This document shows positions 14,678 to 21,925 of a stretch of DNA of 21,925 nucleotides, piece by piece. Each line of letters starts with the position of its first letter. Position 1 is the stretch's first letter. Source of the DNA: Flavobacteriia bacterium (GTDB lineage: Bacteria; Bacteroidota; Bacteroidia; Flavobacteriales; Flavobacteriaceae); contig JAHBAN010000174.1 of assembly GCA_018500075.1 (NCBI GenBank), forward strand, positions 1-21,925, written 5' to 3'. Made by a program: the position numbers and the translations under genes. The notes under the pieces were generated by a model. That model was given only the letters and a program-made list of their open reading frames with translations. It was not told the origin of the DNA and made no database searches.

Positions 14678-15993
14678 TCGAGTGGTATTATGTGATCGGC
14701 ATGGTGGTCGGTCCGTTGCTTTTTTTGATGTTGATGGGGCTGCCTGTGGCGTTCTCCTTTCTGGCGGTGAATATCGTGGGCGCCTATCTGTTGATGGGAG
14801 GCATACCCGGTGTGCGGCAGGTGGTGATGAACACCATAGACTCCTTAACCAGCTTCACGCTGGTGCCGGTTGCTTTGTTCATGATCATGGGCGAGGGAAT
14901 GTTCCAATCGCGCATTGCCGTTGATTTGATGGACACTTTAGACAAATGGATCGGCAAATTGCGTGGCCGCCTGGCCTTTATGGCTGTCGGCGGGGGCGTG
15001 ATGTTCTCCTCTTTGACTGGCAATTCCATGGGTGCAATCGCTTTGCTTGGGTCGTCGTTGGTCCCCGAGATGGAAAAACGCGGCTACAAAAAGCCAATGT
15101 CACTTGGCCCGATACTGGGTTCGGCTGGCCTAGCCATCATGATCCCGCCCAGTTCGCTTGCTGTGGTGCTCGGAGTGGTGGCTGAATTGTCCATCGGCCG
15201 CATTCTTATTGGTATCATTGTGCCCGGGTTACTGATGGCACTGCTCTATACTGTTTACATATATGTTCGTGTCACATTGCAACCTGACCTCGCCCCTGCC
15301 TTTGAAGTTCAACCGGTGCCAATGTCTGAAAAGTTGCACGCGACAGCTGTGAATATTTTGCCACTCGGGCTTGTCATCTTCTCGGTCGTTGGCGTGATTT
15401 TTCTCGGCTGGGCTACGCCGAGCGAGGCTGCTGCAACCGGTGCTTTCGCCACACTTGGCCTTGCAGCGATCAAGCGGCGCCTCACGTGGAATGTGTTCTC
15501 CAAATCCATTCTGGGTAGCGCCAATATTTCAGTGATGGTGCTATTGATAGTGTCGGGGGCTGTAACGTTTACGCAACTTCTTGCTTATACTGGCGCAACC
15601 TTTGGCATGGTCGATGCCATTATCTCGCTGGATGTTGGGCCGAGCGCTATTGTGTTGACGATGCTTGGCTCTGTGATCTTCCTCGGTATGTTTATGGGGC
15701 CACTTCCAATCATGTTGATCACACTGCCGATATTTATCCCTGTTGTTCTGGAAGTCGGCTTCGACCCGATTTGGTTTGCGGCTATGTATTTGGTTGCGAT
15801 CGAAACAGGTTCTACATCCCCGCCTCTTGGAGGGGCACTTTTTGTGATGAAGGCTGTGGCCCCCGCTGGGACAACAATGAATGAAATCTATCGCGCGGCG
15901 ACCCCGTTCATTATTTGCGACTTGGTGGCAATCCTCATCCTATTCTACGTGCCGGAACTGGTAACAGTGCCGGTAGAGTATATGTTCCGGTAA
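14674..15993 (+). CDS. TRAP transporter large permease (DctM family)
   Basis: This is a 439-residue polytopic permease of the ion-transporter superfamily. It carries the TRAP DctM signatures LMLMGLPVAFSFLAVN near the N-terminus, SLTGNSMGAIALLGSSLVPEM, GSAGLAIMIPPSSLAVVLGVVAELSIGRILIGIIVPG and, late in the chain, FLGMFMGPLPIMLITLPIFIPV and ETGSTSPPLGGALFVMKA. The alternation of hydrophobic segments fits about 12 helices. It drives uptake by Na+ or H+ symport using substrate delivered by DctP. ATG 14674 overlaps the dctQ stop, with GGGAGGGGG just upstream. It is the last clearly coding gene of operon 2. Confidence 0.94.
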   Translation: MIEWYYVIGMVVGPLLFLMLMGLPVAFSFLAVNIVGAYLLMGGIPGVRQVVMNTIDSLTSFTLVPVALFMIMGEGMFQSRIAVDLMDTLDKWIGKLRGRLAFMAVGGGVMFSSLTGNSMGAIALLGSSLVPEMEKRGYKKPMSLGPILGSAGLAIMIPPSSLAVVLGVVAELSIGRILIGIIVPGLLMALLYTVYIYVRVTLQPDLAPAFEVQPVPMSEKLHATAVNILPLGLVIFSVVGVIFLGWATPSEAAATGAFATLGLAAIKRRLTWNVFSKSILGSANISVMVLLIVSGAVTFTQLLAYTGATFGMVDAIISLDVGPSAIVLTMLGSVIFLGMFMGPLPIMLITLPIFIPVVLEVGFDPIWFAAMYLVAIETGSTSPPLGGALFVMKAVAPAGTTMNEIYRAATPFIICDLVAILILFYVPELVTVPVEYMFR

Positions 15994-16009
15994 CCACGGG
16001 AGCTGTTGT

Positions 16010-16150
16010 GTGTATCGCGGGGGTTCCGATCAAGAGAGTGCCGATCCTCCGGTTGAACGCGCGCTCATGGAACGGATCGTCTACGGTCAGACAGGCGGGT
16101 TGGCCGCATGGATTCACGTGGGTGTTGGAAACCGTGGCGCAAGCGCCTAG
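16010..16150 (+). CDS. Possible small ORF after dctM, 46 residues, function unknown
   Basis: GTG 16010 is preceded by GGGAG (15998-16002) at a seven-base spacing, 16 bases after the dctM stop. It opens a 46-codon frame ending at TAG 16148-16150. The predicted peptide begins MYRGGSDQESADPPVERAL and continues MERIVYGQTGGLAAWIHVG. Composition is protein-like and soluble, with no recognisable domain. It could be a real small protein, or the remnant of a gene truncated at the island edge; a second frame open over the same bases to 16217 makes chance openness possible too. Confidence 0.3.
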   Translation: MYRGGSDQESADPPVERALMERIVYGQTGGLAAWIHVGVGNRGASA

Positions 16151-16222
16151 CCTAGGTATTGCCGCCAGCTCGGGTCACAAGAAGCCCTGTTCGGAGTGGG
16201 AAGGTGGTCATTTGTGAACAAA
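16151..16222. other. Remainder of the dctM-dapA intergenic region
   Basis: Nothing is recognised between the putative small ORF and the terminator. A GCCTAGCC/GGTAT stretch and a GTGAACAAAC lead-in to the terminator stem are the only visible features. The region from 16265 to 16314 is also without a gene. Confidence 0.4.
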
Positions 16223-16264
16223 CGTCGATGTCGGACCGTCAGCCGGCATCGACGCCTGTTTTGA
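16223..16264. terminator. Intrinsic terminator, probably bidirectional
   Basis: CGTCGATGTCGG (16223-16234) pairs with CCGGCATCGACG (16243-16254) in a 12-pair stem with one G-U, around an eight-base loop ACCGTCAG. It is followed by CCTGTTTT, giving a U-tract on the plus strand for operon 2. On the minus strand the stem is followed by a shorter TTTGTT tract, so it may also end dapA transcription. Confidence 0.8.
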
Positions 16265-16314
16265 TGTTCCATCCCAGGTCCAGAAGGTTGTGAACTTGGT
16301 CGTCAGCCATGGCC

Positions 16315-17190
16315 TCAGGCGAGCAGGCCGGCGTGGCGCAGGGCGTCGTCGATCAGCGCTTCTGTTTCGGGGCTGACCGATGTGAGCGGGAGGCGCACTT
16401 CGGCGTTGCAGAGGCCAAGGCGGGACATGGCGTATTTTGCGCCTGCGACGCCCGGCTCTTTGAAGATTGCGATATGCAGCGGCATGAGCTTGTCAAGCAG
16501 CGCGAGTGCTGTGTCGTAGTGGCCTGCGAGAGTTGCGTTCTGGAACTCGGCGCAGAGCTTGGGCGCGACATTGGCTGTGACCGAGATACAGCCGACACCG
16601 CCATGGGCGTTGAAGCCGAGCGCGGTTGCGTCTTCGCCCGAGAGCTGGATGAACTGTGCGCCGCAGGTGAGGCGCTGTTGTGGCACGCGGCTCAGATCGC
16701 CTGTGGCATCTTTGACGCCGACAATGCGGGGCAGTTTGGCAAGCTCGCCCATGGTTTCTGGGGACATATCGACAACCGAGCGGCCCGGAATATTGTAGAT
16801 AATGATGGGCAGCGCGCAGCAGTCATGCACGGCGCGGAAATGTGCGATGAGGCCAGCCTGCGTCGGCTTGTTGTAATAGGGCGTGACGACGAGAATGCCG
16901 TTGGCGCCGGCTTTTTCAGCGGCTTGGGCGAGGCGGATCGCCTCGAGCGTGTTGTTTGAGCCGGCACCGGCAATCACAGGGACACGGCCCGCCGCGGCCT
17001 CGACAACGATCTGCACGACTTTGTCATGCTCGGCGTGGGTGAGGGTGGGGCTTTCGCCTGTTGTGCCCACGGGGACAAGGCCATGGGAGCCTTCGCCGAT
17101 GTGCCATTCGACCAATTGTTTGAGCGTATCAACATCCAGCGCGCCGTTTTTGAACGGCGTGACCAGTGCAGGCATAGATCCTTTGAACAT
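16315..17190 (-). CDS. dapA: 4-hydroxy-tetrahydrodipicolinate synthase
   Basis: DapA condenses pyruvate with aspartate semialdehyde in the first committed step of lysine and diaminopimelate synthesis, in the cytoplasm. The 291 residues are normal. Key residues are visible: Thr43-Thr44 in VGTTGESPTL, Tyr106 in TPYYNKP, Tyr132 in IIIYNIPGRS and the Schiff-base Lys160 in VGVKDATGDL. AAGGAG lies six bases before the ATG at 17190. It is divergent from the lytic transglycosylase gene across about 106 bases. In many alphaproteobacteria smpB follows dapA; here the bases after dapA belong to the terminator and the end of the catabolic island, so that neighbour is missing. Confidence 0.96.
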   Translation of the reverse strand: MFKGSMPALVTPFKNGALDVDTLKQLVEWHIGEGSHGLVPVGTTGESPTLTHAEHDKVVQIVVEAAAGRVPVIAGAGSNNTLEAIRLAQAAEKAGANGILVVTPYYNKPTQAGLIAHFRAVHDCCALPIIIYNIPGRSVVDMSPETMGELAKLPRIVGVKDATGDLSRVPQQRLTCGAQFIQLSGEDATALGFNAHGGVGCISVTANVAPKLCAEFQNATLAGHYDTALALLDKLMPLHIAIFKEPGVAGAKYAMSRLGLCNAEVRLPLTSVSPETEALIDDALRHAGLLA

Positions 17191-17296
17191 GATACGCTCC
17201 TTTTCGCTTCTTATGCAGTGCGCCGCCTTTCGTGATTGGAGGGGCGCTTGTTTGCAGGGTATGGTGGGCCTGTTCTATCCTGTCTCATAAGGAAAA

Positions 17297-19258
17297 ATGC
17301 AAGAGATGTTTCGGTGTATCGCTTTATTTATGGGGCTTGCCCTGCTGCCGGCTGCGAGTTTGGCAGAGAGGCCTGCGGCGCCGCGGCCTTTGAGCGGGGC
17401 GTTTCAGGCGGCGGAGCGGGGCGACTGGGCGATGGCCGATCTTCTGGCGTCAAAGGCGGCACCGGAGGCGCGGGTTTTGATGCAATGGGTGAAGCTGCGC
17501 GCGGGTCAAGGCAGCGCCGAGGAGGTGCTCGGCTTTGTGCGGGCCTATCCGCATTGGCCGGGCCTTGCGCGGCTGGCGCAGATGAGCGAGGCGGCTGTGT
17601 CGGAGGCGGGCGGGGCCGAGCGGATCGCGTTTTTCCGGGCCTATCCGCCGCAAAGCAACCTTGGGGTTTTGAGCTATGCTGCGGCGCTGATGGAGGCCGG
17701 TGAGCGGGGCGAGGCGGAGGCCAGTCTTGTGATGGCGTGGCGCAGCTATGACATGGACGGGGCGTCGCAGGCGCATTATCTGGAGCGCCATGCCGACTTG
17801 CTTGCCCCGCATCATGAGGCGCGGCTTGATATGGCGCTTTGGCGCGGGCTGTCGGACGATGTGAGCCGGATGCTGCCTTTGGTGAGCGCCGGGCAGCGCG
17901 CTTTGGCGGAGGCGCGCCAAGGGCTGCGCGCGGGCGCGCCTGACCCTGCGCGCTTGCTTGAGGCGGTGCCTGTGGCGCTGCGCGGGCATCCCGGACTGGC
18001 GTATGAAGAGTTTCTTTGGGCCTATCACCGGGGCACCCAGCAGGAGGCTGTCGCGAAGATGCTGGCCAGCAGCCTCGCTCAAAATCTTGGCGAGCCTTTG
18101 CGCTGGGCGGGCTGGCGGCGCAGCCTTGTGCGCCAGTTGATGCGCGAGGGTGACGCGCAGACCGCCTATCAGCTTGCGGTGCACCACGGGCTGCATGACG
18201 GCAGCGCCTTTGCGGATCTTGAGTGGCTTGCGGGCTATATTGCGCTGCGCAAGCTCGGCAATGCGGCGCAGGCGCTTAAGCATTTTGCGCGGATGAAAGA
18301 GACGGTGGACTCGCCCATCTCTCTGGGCCGAGCGGGCTTTTGGAAAGGTGAGGCGCTGGCGAAGATGGGCCGCGCGGAGGAGGCGCTCGGCGCCTATCGT
18401 GCGGGGGCCGAACACCAGACGAGCTTTTACGGGCTTTTGGCGGCGGAACGGGCAAATATAGGCTCTGATATGGCCCTGAAGGGCGCCGAGTATTTCCCTG
18501 CGTGGCAAGAAGCCGAGTTTGCCAAGAGCGATCTGGCGCGGATTGTGGCGCTGGCGATCAAGACGGGTCGGATGAGTCTGGCGGAGCAGTTTATTCTTGC
18601 GCTGGGGGCGGAGGCAGACCGCAGCACGCTGGGCCAGCTTGGCAATTTTGCCACCGATCTGGGCGCGCCGCATCTGGCTGTGATGCTGGGCAAAGCGGCC
18701 GCGGCGCGCGGGATCGTCCTGCCTGCGCATTATTATGCGCTGCACCCGATGAAGGAGATGAGCCTGCCTGTGCCGATGGAAATGGCGCTGGCGATTGCGC
18801 GGCGCGAAAGCGAGTTTGATCCGTCTGTTGCCAGCGGTGCGGGCGCTCTCGGGCTGATGCAAGTGATGCCGTCAACGGCGCAGGAGGTGGCCGAAGGGCT
18901 GGATATCGGCTATGCCCGCGACCGTGTTTTGACCGACTGGGCCTATAACGCGACGCTCGGCGCGGCCTATCTTGCGACACTCTCGCAGCGCTATGACGGT
19001 AATGTTGTGATGATGGCTGCGGCTTACAATGCGGGGCCGTCGCGGCCCGACCGCTGGATGAGCGAGCGGGGCGATCCGCGCACGGGCGAGAGTGACGTGA
19101 TCGACTGGATCGAGGCCATTCCGTTTAACGAGACGCGCAATTATGTGATGCGCGTCGCCGAGAGCCTGCCTGTGTATCGCGCGCGGCTGGGCAAGGCGGC
19201 GCATCCTTTGCCGTTTTCCCAAGAGCTTGTCGGCACGACACTGCGGATTGGCCGTTAG
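17297..19258 (+). CDS. slt: Soluble lytic murein transglycosylase (Slt family)
   Basis: This is a 653-residue periplasmic lytic transglycosylase that cleaves peptidoglycan glycan strands to 1,6-anhydro-muropeptides. The signal peptide runs from about Met4 (MFRCIALFMGLALLPAASLA, then ERP). A long alpha-superhelical region (about 25-480, rich in Ala/Leu/Arg repeats) forms the ring of Slt70-like enzymes. The C-terminal SLT domain has catalytic Glu504 in ARRESEFDP, then ASGAGALGLMQVMPSTA and AAAYNAGPSRPDRW. ATG 17297 is close behind AAGGA; ATG 17306 is an alternative start giving a cleaner signal peptide. The stop overlaps the convergent DMT-transporter stop by two bases. Confidence 0.93.
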   Translation: MQEMFRCIALFMGLALLPAASLAERPAAPRPLSGAFQAAERGDWAMADLLASKAAPEARVLMQWVKLRAGQGSAEEVLGFVRAYPHWPGLARLAQMSEAAVSEAGGAERIAFFRAYPPQSNLGVLSYAAALMEAGERGEAEASLVMAWRSYDMDGASQAHYLERHADLLAPHHEARLDMALWRGLSDDVSRMLPLVSAGQRALAEARQGLRAGAPDPARLLEAVPVALRGHPGLAYEEFLWAYHRGTQQEAVAKMLASSLAQNLGEPLRWAGWRRSLVRQLMREGDAQTAYQLAVHHGLHDGSAFADLEWLAGYIALRKLGNAAQALKHFARMKETVDSPISLGRAGFWKGEALAKMGRAEEALGAYRAGAEHQTSFYGLLAAERANIGSDMALKGAEYFPAWQEAEFAKSDLARIVALAIKTGRMSLAEQFILALGAEADRSTLGQLGNFATDLGAPHLAVMLGKAAAARGIVLPAHYYALHPMKEMSLPVPMEMALAIARRESEFDPSVASGAGALGLMQVMPSTAQEVAEGLDIGYARDRVLTDWAYNATLGAAYLATLSQRYDGNVVMMAAAYNAGPSRPDRWMSERGDPRTGESDVIDWIEAIPFNETRNYVMRVAESLPVYRARLGKAAHPLPFSQELVGTTLRIGR

Positions 19259-20124
19259 GCCATCTGGCGGGCGCGCCAGAGAGTGAAAAGGCCCGCGCAG
19301 ACAACAACCACCGCGCCGATCGCGACATTCAGCTCGATGCTTTCGCCGAAGACAAGAACGCCGATAAAGCTCACGAAGACGAGCTGGAGATAGGCGAAGG
19401 GCTGCACGGCGCTGGCTTCGGCGGCCTCATATGTCTTGATCAGGAGCCAGTGGCCGAGCGCGCCGGTGATGCAGAGGGTGCCCATCCAGAGCCAATCTGA
19501 CGGGATCATCGGCGTCCAATAGCTGGCGCCGATTGCTGTCATCATCACGGAGCCGGACACCCCCGTCCAGAAAAAGGATGTGGCGGCTGTGTCCTTGCGC
19601 GCGGCAAAGCGGGTGAGCAAGCCATAGAGCGCAAAGAGGAAGGCCGCGGCGAGCGGCACGACGGCGGCGGGGGAGAAGACGCCAAAGCCGGGCTTGAGTA
19701 TGATCAGCACGCCGACAAAGCCGATAAAAATCGCCGTCCAGCGCCGCCAGCCGACGACTTCGCCCAGAATAGGGCCGGAGAGCGCGGCGACGAGCAACGG
19801 GTAGCTTGTGAAAACTGCGTGTGATTCGATCAGGCCGAGGAGGGTGAAGGCGTAGATCATCACGCAGATCTCTGTTGCGAGGATGAGGCCGCGCAAGATC
19901 TGCAAGAGCGGCTGCTCTGTGCGGGCGGCGGCGCGGATACCGCCGGCCTTGCGATAGGCGATGGTTGTGACGAAAGCCGCAAAAAACCAGTAGCGGACCA
20001 TCACGACCATGAGGACATTGTATTCGCTGGCCAGATGGCGCGAGATGCCGTCTTGGACCGCGAAGACAAAGGTTGTGGCGATCATCAGGAGGACGCCGAG
20101 GCGGGTGTTGTTGCTGTCGGCCAT
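19255..20124 (-). CDS. DMT-superfamily permease (EamA domains)
   Basis: This is a 289-residue inner-membrane protein with about ten hydrophobic helices in two EamA repeats (roughly 5-135 and 150-285). Typical features are an inside-out duplication, the repeat-1 end GEVVGWRRWTAIFIGFVGVLIILKPG and the repeat-2 end FGESIELNVAIGAVVVVCAGLFTLWR. This family exports metabolites or amino acids, and the substrate cannot be read from sequence. It starts one base after the mnmD stop (TAACATG), so it is co-transcribed with mnmD and probably translationally coupled. The 3' end overlaps the slt stop codon on the other strand. Confidence 0.9.
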   Translation of the reverse strand: MADSNNTRLGVLLMIATTFVFAVQDGISRHLASEYNVLMVVMVRYWFFAAFVTTIAYRKAGGIRAAARTEQPLLQILRGLILATEICVMIYAFTLLGLIESHAVFTSYPLLVAALSGPILGEVVGWRRWTAIFIGFVGVLIILKPGFGVFSPAAVVPLAAAFLFALYGLLTRFAARKDTAATSFFWTGVSGSVMMTAIGASYWTPMIPSDWLWMGTLCITGALGHWLLIKTYEAAEASAVQPFAYLQLVFVSFIGVLVFGESIELNVAIGAVVVVCAGLFTLWRARQMA

Positions 20125-20125
20125 G

Positions 20126-20794
20126 TTAGGGCATCCTTGCGAGGGTCATGTGACGTTTGCGGCCAAAGCCTGTGCGACGGGTGACATCAAAGCCCGCCTC
20201 GGCCAGAGCGCGGCGCACAAAGCCAGCGGCGGTATAGGTTGCGGCTGTGCCATGGGGCGCGGTCCGCTCGGCGATCTGTGCCATCAGGGCAGGCTCCCAA
20301 AGCTCCGGGTTTTTGGCGGGCGAAAACCCGTCGAGAAACCAGGCATCTGCCTTTTGGGGCATTGTAGAGACTGTTTTTCGGGCATCTCCGAGCACAAGTG
20401 TGAAGAGCAGATCATCGGTTTCAAAAGCGGTCTCGCCAGCCTGCCAGCGTGGCGCAAGCTCGGCGCTGAGCGCGGCGAGCGCGGGAAAGGCAGCCTGTGC
20501 GGCCAGCATATCCTGAGCCGCCATGGGAAAGGCTTCAAAGCTTGTGAAGTGTAGCTTTCCGCTTTGGCGGCTCTCGCGCCACAGCGCCAGAGCGGCGAGC
20601 AGGTTGAGACCTGTGCCAAAGCCGAGTTCGGCGATGTGAAACCCGTCGCGAAAGCGCGTGGGGAGATCATTGCCATCCAAAAAGACATAGGCCGTCTCCT
20701 CCAGCCCGTTTTCGAGACTGAAATAGGGGTCATCAAAGCGCTGGGACACGGGCACTTGGCCGTCGCGCCAAGTAAGCTCGGCTGGCTGGTTCAT
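20126..20794 (-). CDS. mnmD: tRNA 5-methylaminomethyl-2-thiouridine (wobble U34) methyltransferase
   Basis: This is a 222-residue SAM-dependent methyltransferase of the MnmD/MnmC1 (DUF752) family, which completes mnm5(s2)U34 on tRNAs by methylating nm5U. Diagnostic segments are the N-terminal PVSQRFDDPYFSLENGLEE, the SAM loop IAELGFGTGLNLLAAL and the catalytic-region motif WFLDGFSPAKNPELW, followed by the C-terminal AGFDVTRRTGFGRKRHM. It is a stand-alone protein, unlike the fused E. coli MnmC. The gene encoding an MnmC2-like oxidase lies divergently 74 bases away. ATG 20794 has no strong Shine-Dalgarno, but it lies just before the conserved N-terminal block. Confidence 0.92.
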   Translation of the reverse strand: MNQPAELTWRDGQVPVSQRFDDPYFSLENGLEETAYVFLDGNDLPTRFRDGFHIAELGFGTGLNLLAALALWRESRQSGKLHFTSFEAFPMAAQDMLAAQAAFPALAALSAELAPRWQAGETAFETDDLLFTLVLGDARKTVSTMPQKADAWFLDGFSPAKNPELWEPALMAQIAERTAPHGTAATYTAAGFVRRALAEAGFDVTRRTGFGRKRHMTLARMP

Positions 20795-20868
20795 CTGGGG
20801 CTAATCCGATAGAGACGTGATTGAAGGACGTGATTGACGGACCATGCAACCGCTGTGAGGGAATGGCA

Positions 20869-21903
20869 ATGGTAGACGTAACAGTGCGCGGCGCGGGGAT
20901 TTTTGGCCTCTCGGTGGCTTGGGCCTGTCTGGAAAAAGGCGCAACCGTGCGGGTGATTGACCCGAACGGCGTTGGCGGCGGGGCGAGTGGAGGGCTTGTG
21001 GGCGCTTTGGCGCCGCACGTCCCTGAGCAGTGGAACGAGAAGAAGGAATTCCAGTTTCAGAGCCTGATTGCGGCGCAAGCATTCTGGCAGGCAGTCGGGG
21101 ATTGGGCCAAGTTAGAGACGAGTTATGCGCGCACGGGACGTCTTCAGCCCTTGGCGGACGAGCGCGCTGTGACACTGGCGCGGGCGCGGGCCGAAACCGC
21201 CAAAGAGCTTTGGCGCGGGCAGGCGGAGTGGCGTGTGCTGGAGCGAAAAGCGCTGGCCGGGCCGCTGCCGGAGAGCGCAACGGGGCTTTATGTCTTTGAC
21301 ACGCTGAGCGCGCGGATGTTTCCGCGGCAGGCCTGTCTGGCGCTGGCCACGGCGATTGCGGCGCGGGGGGGCGAGGTTCTGCGCGCGGGCGAGGACCAGG
21401 GGCAAGTGGTCTGGGCGAGCGGGGTGCATGACCTTGAGCGGCTCTCGGCGCATTTTGGACGCGAGGTTGGCACGGCTGTGAAGGGGCAGGGCGCGCTGCT
21501 GGCCTTTGATATGCGACAGGGGCCGCAGATTTTTGCGAATACGGTTCATATCGTGCCGCATTGGAACGGGACTGTGGCGATCGGCTCGACCAGCGAGCGG
21601 GTGTTTGAGCACGCGCAGGGCACCGATGCGCAGCTTGAGGCTGTTTTGGAGAAGGCTTATGCGGCTGTGCCGGGTTTGCGCGGGGCCAAGGTGCTTGAGC
21701 GTTGGGCGGGCCTGAGACCGCGCGCCAGAAGCCGGGCGCCCATGTTGGGGCGTCATCCGCTCATCGAGGGGGCCTATATTGCCAATGGCGGCTTCAAGAT
21801 CGGCTTTGGCATGGGCTGTGAAGTGGGGCGGGTGATGGCGGCGCTGGTTTTGGACGGGATAGACACTATTCCGGCGGAATTTGCGCCGGTGGCCTCGCTT
21901 TAG
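20869..21903 (+). CDS. FAD-dependent oxidoreductase (DAO family), MnmC2-like
   Basis: This is a 344-residue D-amino-acid-oxidase-fold flavoprotein. It has the N-terminal dinucleotide motif VRGAGIFGLSVAWACLEKG, an ASGGLVGALAPHVPEQW stretch after the first Rossmann unit and the C-terminal WAGLRPRARSRAPMLGRHP with ANGGFKIGFGMG. The ASGGLVGALAPHxPExW and ...K.EFQF stretch is reminiscent of the MnmC oxidase half, which removes the carboxymethyl group from cmnm5U34. Its divergent location next to mnmD supports a shared tRNA-modification role; a glycine/sarcosine oxidase-like function is the alternative. GAGG lies eight bases before ATG 20869, preferred over ATG 20863. The gene is complete and ends three bases before the adapter. 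Confidence 0.8.
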   Translation: MVDVTVRGAGIFGLSVAWACLEKGATVRVIDPNGVGGGASGGLVGALAPHVPEQWNEKKEFQFQSLIAAQAFWQAVGDWAKLETSYARTGRLQPLADERAVTLARARAETAKELWRGQAEWRVLERKALAGPLPESATGLYVFDTLSARMFPRQACLALATAIAARGGEVLRAGEDQGQVVWASGVHDLERLSAHFGREVGTAVKGQGALLAFDMRQGPQIFANTVHIVPHWNGTVAIGSTSERVFEHAQGTDAQLEAVLEKAYAAVPGLRGAKVLERWAGLRPRARSRAPMLGRHPLIEGAYIANGGFKIGFGMGCEVGRVMAALVLDGIDTIPAEFAPVASL

Positions 21904-21906
21904 CTG

Positions 21907-21925
21907 CTGTCTCTTATACACATCT
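21907..21925 (-). other. Tn5/Nextera mosaic-end adapter (library artefact)
   Basis: The last 19 bases, CTGTCTCTTATACACATCT, are the reverse complement of the first 19. This is the other orientation of the tagmentation adapter and not genomic sequence. Confidence 0.97.

Noticed and set aside
17450..18862. 470-codon minus-strand ORF antisense to slt
   Set aside because: It is an Arg/His/Pro/Gln-rich shadow frame caused by the high GC content of slt. It has no domain features, and the sense frame is an intact transglycosylase.
21112..21921. Long minus-strand ORF at the right end beginning MYKRQ
   Set aside because: Its start codon is inside the adapter and it is the shadow of the FAD oxidoreductase gene.
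1..21925. A 21.9 kb composite transposon bounded by inverted 19-base Tn5 ends
   Set aside because: The ends are the engineered mosaic-end sequence, no transposase is present and the left end truncates pxpC mid-gene. Library adapter is the simple explanation.

Overview
The window looks like a piece of a marine-type alphaproteobacterial chromosome, most likely Rhodobacteraceae (roseobacter group). The grounds are GC-rich flanks with GCG/GGG-heavy codons, a lytic transglycosylase gene divergent from dapA, mnmD-DMT transporter and pxp genes, and a TRAP transporter. This is inferred from gene content; there is no rRNA or marker gene. The first and last 19 bases are the two orientations of the Tn5/Nextera mosaic end, so both termini are library adapter and not genome, and the first gene is cut by the contig edge.

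Left flank (20-3236, GC-rich): the end of pxpC and all of pxpA (5-oxoprolinase complex) read rightward. Converging on them are the two subunits of aconitase X (family function: cis-3-hydroxy-L-proline dehydration). A ~600-base stretch without a convincing gene follows.

Centre (about 3760-16264, visibly lower GC): a catabolic island with two operons and one IclR-family regulator. Operon 1 (3835-10954) encodes a cupin, an alpha/beta hydrolase, a two-domain extradiol ring-cleavage dioxygenase, an atypical SDR, a ThDP-dependent decarboxylase/lyase, an aspartate-dehydrogenase-family protein and an aldehyde dehydrogenase. The iclR gene (10977-11783, minus) converges on it. Operon 2 (11975-15993) encodes a NicC-like flavin monooxygenase and a complete TRAP transporter (DctP, DctQ, DctM). 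The likely logic is: import an aromatic or N-heteroaromatic acid by TRAP, hydroxylate it with the flavoprotein, cleave the ring with the extradiol enzyme, and process the ring-opened product by hydrolysis, decarboxylation, aldehyde oxidation and possibly nitrogen removal. I cannot name the substrate.

The most interesting signal is regulatory. The same 26-base, three-half-site element (GAAC ... GTTC ... GAAC with identical spacing) lies at all three promoters: operon 1, iclR and operon 2. It sits directly after or over the -10 region in each case. This defines a self-contained predicted regulon and ties the monooxygenase/TRAP operon to the ring-cleavage operon. A strong hairpin lies between dctP and dctQ, and a bidirectional-looking terminator closes the island.

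Right flank (16315-21903, GC-rich): dapA (minus), a soluble lytic transglycosylase (plus), then mnmD and an EamA/DMT permease (minus), and a divergent FAD oxidoreductase resembling the oxidase half of MnmC. These are core, housekeeping-type genes.
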